NCBI RefSeq assembly: GCF_002813445.1
Contig: NZ_PHHD01000001.1
Coordinates: 1,612,001 to 1,676,000, forward strand
Direction: 5' to 3'
DNA: 64,000 nt
DNA from: Pseudomonas tolaasii NCPPB 2192
GTDB lineage: Bacteria; Pseudomonadota; Gammaproteobacteria; Pseudomonadales; Pseudomonadaceae
Below are positions 24,407-33,000 of the stretch, piece after piece; the first letter of the stretch is position 1, and every line of letters begins with the position of its first letter. Both the position numbers and the translations under genes were made by a program. The notes beneath the pieces were generated by a model. That model was given only the letters and a program-made list of their open reading frames with translations. It searched no databases and was not told where the DNA came from.

Positions 24407-26020
24407 GTGCGACGGTCTGTGGTAGAACAAGACGACAAAGTGGCGGCATTTCCCGCAGTCAATCGCCTTTCGGACGCCTGGGAAGGCGCCGGATGGCTCA
24501 GCCGCCTGTGGTGGGTGCCGATTCTGGCGCTGGCCATGGCAGTGCGTTTCTATGGTTTGACGGCGGCGGCGATCTGGGGCGACGAAGGTTCCAGCCTGCT
24601 GCTCAGTGAATACGCCATGGACGACCTGTGGTTCCACGCCGCCCATGACGTGCACCCGCCGCTGTACTTTTTCATGCTGCGCGGCTGGATCGAAGTGTTC
24701 GGTGATGGCATCTGGTCGATTCGCGGCATGAGTGCCATTCCCGGCGTGGTGGCGGTGGGCCTGGGCGTGTGGCTGACGCGGCAGCTGTCTACCCGGCGTG
24801 CTGCGGTGCTGGCGGGCGTGTTGCTGGCGCTGTTCCCTTCGGCGGTGCGCTACAGCCAGGAAGTGCGCATGTACTCGCTGCTGGCGGTGTGGCTGCTCGG
24901 CGCCACGCTGGTGTTGGTGTACTGGGTGCGCCAACCGGCTCGCACGCGCTACCTGGCGGGTTATGTGCTGCTGATGGCGGCCGGTTTCTATACCCATTAC
25001 TTCACCGCGTTGTGCGTGCTGGTGCATTGGGCGTACCTGGGCCTGTTGTGCCCGGCACAGGCGCCCGGCCAGCGTTTGATCCTGCGCCCGTCGTGGTGGG
25101 GCGCCAATGCGCTGATTGTCGCGTTGTACCTGCCGTGGCTGCCGAACCTGCTTGATCTGGTGCAGCACGTCGAACAGCTCAAGGTCGGCGGCGATATTGG
25201 CTGGGAAGACCCGGTTTCGCTGATCTCCGTGCCCTCGATGATCTGGCAGTTCACCCTTCAGGATGAAGGCATCGGCTTCTGGCAGCCTTTGTTCTGGCTG
25301 TTTCCGCTGCTGTTGATTGCCGTGGCGGTTGCCACGGCCTGGCAGGATCGCGAGCGCCATCATCCCGCCCGCCTTTTGGCGCTGTTTTTCCTGCTGCCGC
25401 TGCTGTTGGTGTATGCGGTGTCGTTTGTTTCGCCGGTGTTTATCGAGCGTTACCTCACGGTCTACGCCCTGGGGTTGCCGATCCTCGTGGCCCTGGCCAT
25501 CGACCGGTTGCCTGCGCGCCTGGGGTGGCTGGGGGCGGCGTTGTTCGTGCTGTTCGTCGGCGTGGAACTGCTGGGGCTCAAGAACAATGCAACGGTGGAT
25601 GTGCATGACCAATTCAACACGCCGGTGGAGTTCGTCAACCGTAATTACCAGGAAGATGACCGCATCGTGCTCAGTGACATGATGTGGTACCTCAGCTACG
25701 TGTATTACGACCAGACCGACGCCCAGTTGCAGCTTTACACGCCGCCCAGGCCCGACGGCACTCCGACCCGGCCGAATGCCTATGGCTTCGGCACGCTGGT
25801 GGATCAGGATGGCGGGCGTATTTATCTCGACCGTCTGTCGGCATTACCGGCCGATACCCGTCGTGTCTGGCTGATCAGCAGCAATGAAATGCCGGATGAT
25901 TTCGCACCGATTCCCGACGGCTGGAAACAACTTTTGCAGCAGGACGGCGGCGGGGCGCGGGCGCGGTTGTTTGTGCTGTGTCGCGGGCCAGAGCCCTCGC
26001 AGCCAGAGGGCTGCCGCTAA
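24407..26020 (+). CDS. GT-C fold membrane glycosyltransferase (GT39/ArnT-like)
   Basis: About 537 residues with some 10-12 membrane helices. The first periplasmic loop has the acidic catalytic motif (AAAIWGDEGSSLLLSEY), and 'HAAHDVHPPLYFFMLRGW' is a classic GT39/GT83 feature. Such enzymes move a sugar from a lipid-linked donor to a protein or glycolipid on the outer face of the inner membrane. The start is GTG at 24407, preceded by AGGGGA. A TTG at 24353 is possible. Its position between the tail-collar protein and the sulfotransferase, just before the giant surface protein, suggests it may glycosylate that protein. That is inference. Confidence 0.8.
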   Translation: MRRSVVEQDDKVAAFPAVNRLSDAWEGAGWLSRLWWVPILALAMAVRFYGLTAAAIWGDEGSSLLLSEYAMDDLWFHAAHDVHPPLYFFMLRGWIEVFGDGIWSIRGMSAIPGVVAVGLGVWLTRQLSTRRAAVLAGVLLALFPSAVRYSQEVRMYSLLAVWLLGATLVLVYWVRQPARTRYLAGYVLLMAAGFYTHYFTALCVLVHWAYLGLLCPAQAPGQRLILRPSWWGANALIVALYLPWLPNLLDLVQHVEQLKVGGDIGWEDPVSLISVPSMIWQFTLQDEGIGFWQPLFWLFPLLLIAVAVATAWQDRERHHPARLLALFFLLPLLLVYAVSFVSPVFIERYLTVYALGLPILVALAIDRLPARLGWLGAALFVLFVGVELLGLKNNATVDVHDQFNTPVEFVNRNYQEDDRIVLSDMMWYLSYVYYDQTDAQLQLYTPPRPDGTPTRPNAYGFGTLVDQDGGRIYLDRLSALPADTRRVWLISSNEMPDDFAPIPDGWKQLLQQDGGGARARLFVLCRGPEPSQPEGCR

Positions 26021-26137
26021 TTTCGAAACGGCATTGAACGAATGCCAAAATAGTGGCAAATGCCCACTAGTCGACACTGCAATCCTCAGCTACGCTTCGG
26101 CCACAAATGGATTTTGTCCTACAAGGTGGTGAACGGA

Positions 26138-26971
26138 TTGCAGTATCACTTTATCTCGGGTCTGCCGCGTTCCGGCTCGACCCTGCTCTCTGCCATCTTG
26201 TTGCAGAACCCGCGTTTTCACGCAGGCATGAGCAGCCCCGTAGGGACCTTGTTCAACGGTGTATTGGCGCAGTGCAGCGCTGGCAGCGAGTTTGGCGCGG
26301 TGATTGATGCCCATACCCGTCGCCGCCTGTTGCGCGGCCTCTTCGACTCTTATTACGCCGACAAAACCTCCACGCCGCTGGTGTTCGACACCAACCGCCA
26401 GTGGTGCGCACGCATGCCCGCGCTGCATGACCTGTTCCCCCAATCCAAAGTCATTGCCTGTGTGCGCAACGTCGCCTGGATCATGGACAGCCTGGAACGG
26501 CTCTACCGCGCCAACCCCTTCGAAAACACCAAGCTGTTTGGCGATGATGTCGAGCGCAACACGGTGTACAGCCGCTGTGAAACCCTGGCGCAGCGCAACC
26601 GGCTGGTGGGCTTTTCGTGGGCGGCGCTCAAGGAAGCCTATTACGGCGAACACGCCGACTCATTGCTGATCGTCGATTACGACCTGCTCAGCCAGGCACC
26701 GGAGCGGGTACTGCGGCTGGTGTACGACTTTATCGGCGAGCCATGGTTCGAGCATGACTTCGACAACCTCGTCTACGACGCGCCCGAGTTCGACCAGGCG
26801 CTGGGTGTGTCCGGCTTGCACAAGGTCCAGCCCAAGGTACGCCTGCAGGCGCGGCGCACGATCTTGCCGCCGGACCTGTTCCAGCAGTACACCGAGTTGT
26901 CGTTTTGGCAGGACGGTTCAGCCAGTGCCGCCAATGTGATTCGTATGAAGGCCAACGCCGCGATCAATTGA
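26138..26971 (+). CDS. Sulfotransferase family protein
   Basis: A cytosolic sulfotransferase of about 277 residues. The N-terminal PAPS-binding loop is 'FISGLPRSGSTLLSAILL', and a 3'-phosphate region appears in 'SKVIACVRNVAWIMDSLERL'. It transfers sulfate from PAPS to a hydroxyl group. Its start is uncertain: TTG at 26138 has AAGGTGG at the right distance, and the GTGs at 26126/26129 and an ATG at 26060 are alternatives. It follows the glycosyltransferase and precedes the giant protein. A sulfated glycan or Tyr on that protein, or on its lipid-linked sugar, would explain the neighbours. Confidence 0.8.
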   Translation: MQYHFISGLPRSGSTLLSAILLQNPRFHAGMSSPVGTLFNGVLAQCSAGSEFGAVIDAHTRRRLLRGLFDSYYADKTSTPLVFDTNRQWCARMPALHDLFPQSKVIACVRNVAWIMDSLERLYRANPFENTKLFGDDVERNTVYSRCETLAQRNRLVGFSWAALKEAYYGEHADSLLIVDYDLLSQAPERVLRLVYDFIGEPWFEHDFDNLVYDAPEFDQALGVSGLHKVQPKVRLQARRTILPPDLFQQYTELSFWQDGSASAANVIRMKANAAIN

Positions 26972-26985
26972 TCGCGGCGTTTTCA
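26954..26985 (+). terminator. Perfect 28-bp palindrome and T-run after the sulfotransferase
   Basis: The arms AACGCCGCGATCAA and TTGATCGCGGCGTT form an uninterrupted palindrome spanning the sulfotransferase stop codon, followed by TTTTCATTTTC. It is a strong candidate intrinsic terminator. The giant gene starts only about 30 bases later, so it must have its promoter upstream of or within this hairpin, or be transcribed through it. Confidence 0.65.
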
Positions 26986-27013
26986 TTTTCTCTCAAAGAA
27001 CGTTCGACGCCGG

Positions 27014-30000
27014 GTGAGCAGCATGTGGTGGAGCAATCGCAAGTCGCGGGTTAGCGAAGTAGCACGGGCGCGGGTTTCGCCCATGATCATGCCTCTTGAA
27101 CCGCGCATGCTGTTCGACGGCGCTGTTGCTGCCACCGTGGCCGACGTGGCGCAGCCCGACAGCCACCCCACCGCAGACGCGGCCAAAACGCCGACCGGCG
27201 ACCACCCGGTCGCGAGCAAAGACACCCATGGCCAGGCCGACGCGCCAGCCGCTGCGCCCGTGGCCGTGCCGGGGCAAACCGTGGTGTTTGTCGACGCCCG
27301 GGTCAAGGACTCCGCCAGCCTGCTGCAAGGTGTCGCGCCGGGAACCCAGGTGGTGCAGCTGGACGGCAGCAAGGACGGCCTGCAGCAAATCGCCGATTAC
27401 CTCGATACGCATCAGGGCGTCAGCTCGGTGCAAATCATCGCCCACGGCAACGCGGGCGATCTGTGGCTCGGCACCACGTACCTGTCGGCGGATAACGTGG
27501 CCGCCCGCAGCGCGGTGCTGGGTCAAATCGGCAAGGACATGAATGTTGGCGGCGACATCCTGATCTACGGCTGCTACACCGCCGAAGGCGAGCGCGGGCT
27601 GAATTTCGTTGACTCCCTGGCGCAACTGACCGGCCGTGACGTGGCGGCGTCGACCAACCGCACCGGCGTGGGCGGTGACTGGGACCTGGAGATCGCCACC
27701 GGCACCATCGAAAGCGCCAACGTGCTGTCGACCAAAGCCATGAGCGACTACCAGTGGGGACTCGCCACCTGGACTGCGACCAACAACGCAAACACCGGGG
27801 TGGGTTCGCTGCGTGCGGCCATTGCGTCGGCGCAAAACGGCGATATCGTCACCTTCAGCAGTGGCATGACGGTGCAGTTGACCTCGGAATTGCTGGTCAA
27901 CAAGAACATCACCGTGGACGGTGACCTGAACAACGACGGTGTGGCGGATGTGACCCTCGACGGTCAATACCGCACCCGCGTCATCGAAATCACCTCCGGC
28001 AGCACGGTCACCCTTGATGGCCTGGTCATCACTCGGGGCCTGGTTTCCGGCACCGGCGGCAATGGCGGCTACGGGGCAACCGGCGCCATGGGCGGCGGGA
28101 TTTTCAACGCCGGTATCCTGACCTTGAATAACGTTTCAGTCACCGGCAACGCAGCAGCGGGCGGCGGCGGTGGCGGCGGTGTCACGGGCGCCAACTACGG
28201 CGGCGGCGGTGGCGGTGGTGGCGGCCTGGGCGGTCAGGGCGGCGGCCACGGCGGGACCGCCGGGCCGGGCACCGGTACGCTGGGCGGCCAGGCCGGCAGC
28301 GGTGGCGTTGGCGGTTATGGTGGCGGTTATGACGCGACGCACATGGGCGGGCGTGGCGGCTCCACCACCGGCGGGGCCGGCGGTGTGGGTGTGTCCTATT
28401 ACAGCAACGGCGGTAATGGGGGCACGGCCAACAACGGCACTATTTCCATCGGCGGCGGCGGTGGCGGGTCCGGTTGGGACAAGGTTGGCGGTGTCGGCGG
28501 CAATGCGGCCGGCGGCATTTACAACGCCTCCACCGGCACCCTGAAGGTCATCGGCACGTCGGTCATCAGCAACAACCTCGGCGCGGGCGGCGGTGGTGGT
28601 GGCGGCAGCGGCCAGGGCAGTAATAACCTGAACGGTGGCGACGGCGGTCGCGGTGTCGGCGCAATCTGGAACCAGGGCGGCACGGTGCTGATTACGTCGT
28701 CCAATTTCAGTGCCATCAGCGGCAACGCGGCTGGCAGCGGTTCCGGCGGCGCAGAACTGGGCGGCGGCGTGACCGGCTCTGTGCCGCTGGCCTTCGCGGC
28801 GATCTACAACAACGGCGGCACGCTCAACACCGCCTATGTGGAACCACCGACCGCGACCATTGTGATGTCGGACACGGCCCTGAAAATCGGTGAAACCTCC
28901 CTGGTGACCTTCACCTTCAGCCGTGCGGTCACCGGGTTTACCAACGCCGACCTGACCATCGCCAACGGCACGCTGACATCGGTCAGCAGCAGCGACGGCG
29001 GCCTGACCTGGACTGCGACTTTCACGCCGACCAACAACATTACCGACAGCACCAACCTGATTACCCTCAACAACACCGGGGTGACCGCCATCAGCGACGG
29101 CGTGGCGGGCGTCGGCACGACCAGCTCGGTCAATTACGCGATCGACACCGCACGGCCGACTGTGACTATCGTGATGTCCGATACGGCGTTGAAGATCGGC
29201 GATACGTCGTTGGTGACCTTTACTTTCAGCGAGGCGGTGACCGGTTTTACCAACGCCGACGTGACCATTGCCAACGGCACGCTGACGGCGGTGAGCAGCA
29301 GCGACGGCGGCATTACCTGGACCGGGACGTTTACCCCGACCGCGAGCATCACCGACACCACCAACCTGATCACCCTGGATAACACGGGCATCGCCGACCT
29401 TGCCGGCAACGCGGGCAGCGGCACCACAGACTCGGCCAATTACGTGATCGATACCGTGCGGCCGACGGCGACCATTGTTGTGGCCGACACCAATCTGGCA
29501 GTGGGTGAAACGTCGCTGGTGACCATCACCTTCAGCGAAGCGGTCAGCGGCTTCACCACCGCCGACATGACAGTGGCCAACGGCACCCTGACCGGCCTGA
29601 GCAGCAGCGACGGCGGCATTACCTGGACCGCCACGCTGACGCCGACCAGCAACATTACCGACACCACCAACCTGGTCACCCTGGATAACACCGGGGTCGT
29701 CGATCTGGCCGGCAACGCCGGCAGTGGCACCACCAATTCCAACAATTACGCGATCGACACTGCGCGGCCGACCGCGACCATCGTGGTGGCGGACAACGCG
29801 CTGAAAATCGGCGAAACCTCACTGGTGACCATCACCTTCAGCGAAGCGATCACCGGTTTCACCAATGCCGACCTGACGATTGCCAACGGCACGTTGAGCG
29901 CGGTGAGCAGCAGCGACGGCGGCATCACCTGGACAGCGACGTTCACGCCGACCGCCAGCATCACCGACGCGACCAACCTGATCACGCTGAACAACACCGG

Positions 30001-33000
30001 CATCGCGGATCTGAACGGCAACGCTGGCAGCGGCACCACCGACTCCAACAACTACGCCATCGATACCGTGCGCCCGACCGCCACCATCGTGGTGGCCGAC
30101 AACAACCTGCGGATCGGTGAAACCTCATTGGTGACCATCACCTTCAGCGAAGCGGTCAGCGGTTTCACCAACGCCGACCTGACGGTCGCCAACGGCACGT
30201 TGAGCGCGGTCAGCAGCAGTGATGGCGGCATCACCTGGACCGCGACGTTCACCCCGAGCGCCAGCGTCACCGATACTATCAACCTGATTACCCTGGACAA
30301 CACCGGCATCGTCGACCTGTCGGGCAACGCCGGCAGCGGCACCACCAATTCCAACAACTACGCGATCGACACCCAGCGCCCGACCGCAACCATCGTGGTT
30401 GCCGACAGCAACCTCACGGCCGGCGAAACCTCGCTGGTGACCGTCACCTTCAGCGAAGCGATCAGCGGTTTCACCAACGCCGACCTGACAATTGCCAACG
30501 GTACGCTGACGGCGGTGAGCAGCAGCGACGGTGGCATCACCTGGACGGCGACCTTCACCCCGAACGTGGGGGTCAATGACGCGACCAACCTGATCACGCT
30601 GGCCAATACCGGCATCGCCGACCTGGCAGGCAATGCCGGCAGCGGCACCACCAATTCCAACAACTACACCATCGACACCGTGGTGCCGACTGCGACCATC
30701 ATCGTGGCCGACACCAGTTTGAAAATCGGCGAAAACTCACTGGTGACCATCACCTTCAGCGAGGCGGTGACCGGTTTCACCAATGCCGACCTGACGATTG
30801 CCAACGGCACGTTGAGTGCGGTGAGCAGCAGCGACGGCGGCATCACCTGGACGGCGACCTTCACGCCCACCACCAGCATCACCGACGCCACCAACCTGAT
30901 CACGCTGGACAACAGCGGTGTGCAGAACCTCAGCGGAAACACCGGCATCGGCATCACCAACTCCAATAACTACGCCATCGATACCGTGCGCCCGACCGCC
31001 ACCATCGTGGTCGCCGACACCGCGCTCGGGGTCGGCCAGACCAGCCTGGTGACCATCACTTTCAGCGAAGCCGTGACCGGTTTCACCAATGCCGATTTGA
31101 CCATCGCCAATGGCACACTCAGCGCCGTGAGCAGCAGCGACGGCGGGATCACCTGGACGGCCACCTTCACGCCGGCCGCAGGTATCACCGATACCACCAA
31201 CCTGATCACGCTGGACAACACCGGCGTCACCGACCTGGCGGGCAACGCCGGAAGCGGTACCACTGACTCCAACAATTACGCCGTCGACAGCCAGCGCCCG
31301 ACGGCGACCATCGTGCTCGCCGACAGCCAGCTCAGTGCCGGTGAAACCTCGCTGGTGACGATCACCTTCAGCGAAGCGGTGACAGGTTTCAACAATGCCG
31401 ACCTGAGCGTCGCCAATGGCACGCTGAGCAGCGTCACCTCCAGCGATGGCGGTGTCACCTGGACGGCGACCTTCACCCCTAATGTGGGGGTCAACGATGC
31501 CACCAACCTGATTGTGCTGAACAACACGGGTGTTACTGATCTGGCTGGCAACGCTGGCACGGGTACCACCAGTTCAGCCAACTACACCATCGACACCGTG
31601 CTGCCAACGGCGACCATCATCATCTCCGACAACGCGCTGAAGATCGGCGAAACCTCGCTGGTGACCATCACCTTCAGTGAAGCGGTCACCGGTTTCACCA
31701 ACGCCGACCTGACCATTGCCAATGGCACGTTGAGCGCGGTGAGCAGCAGTGACGGCGGCATTACCTGGACGGCGACCTTCACGCCGACCACCAGCATTAC
31801 CGACGCGACCAACCTGATCACGCTGGATAACAGCGGCGTACAGAACCAGAGCGGCAACGCCGGCAGCGGTACCACCGACTCGAACAATTATTCAATCGAT
31901 ACCGTGCGCCCGACCGCCAGCATCGTGGTCGCGGACACGGCTCTCGCCATCGGGCAGACATCACTGGTGACCGTGACGTTCTCCGAGGCGGTCACGGGCT
32001 TCACCAATGCCGACCTGACGATTGCCAACGGCACGTTGAGCGCGGTGAGCAGCAGCGACGGCGGGATTACCTGGACGGCGACCTTCACGCCGGCCGCAGG
32101 TATCACCGATACCACCAACCTGATTACGCTGGACAACACTGGCGTTGCGGATCTTGCGGGCAACGCGGGCAGTGGCACGACCGACTCCAACAACTACGCG
32201 GTCGATAGCCAGCGCCCTGCGGCCACTATCGTGATTGCCGACCCCACATTGGCTGCCGGTGAAACCTCCCTGGTAACCATCACGTTCAGCGAGGCGGTTT
32301 CAGGTTTTGACAACAGCGATTTGAGTGTGCCCAACGGCACCCTCACGACGGTGAGCAGTGCGGACGGTGGCATCACCTGGACGGCGATATTTACCCCGAC
32401 TGTCAATGTTCGCGACACCACCAATCTGATCAGCCTGAACAACACCGGGGTTACCGACCTGGCCGGCAATGCCGGTGCGGGCGTGACCAATTCAGGCAAT
32501 TTCACCATCGATACGATGCGACCGACGGCCACGGTCGTGGTGGCGGATACCGCGTTGAAAGCCGGTGAAACCTCGGCTGTGACCATCACTTTCAGCGAAG
32601 CAGTGAGCGGCTTCACCAACGCCGACCTGAGCGTCGCCAATGGTACGTTGAGCAACGTCAGCAGCAGTGACGGCGGCATCACCTGGACGGCCACGTTCAC
32701 GCCGACCGGCAATATCACCGACACGACCAACCTGATCACCCTCGACAACAGCGGCGTACAAAACCTGTCGGGTAACACTGGCGTCGGCACCACAGACTCC
32801 AACAACTACAGCATCGACACCCAACTGCCCACGGCAACCATTGCCGTGGCTGACAGCGTTCTGGCCATCGGGCAAACCACCACGGTCACCATCACGTTCA
32901 GCGAGACCGTCAGCGGGTTTGACCTGTCGGACTTGAGTGTGGCCAACGGCTTACTGTCCGGCCTGGCCAGCGCGGATGGTGGCAAGACCTGGACTGCCAC

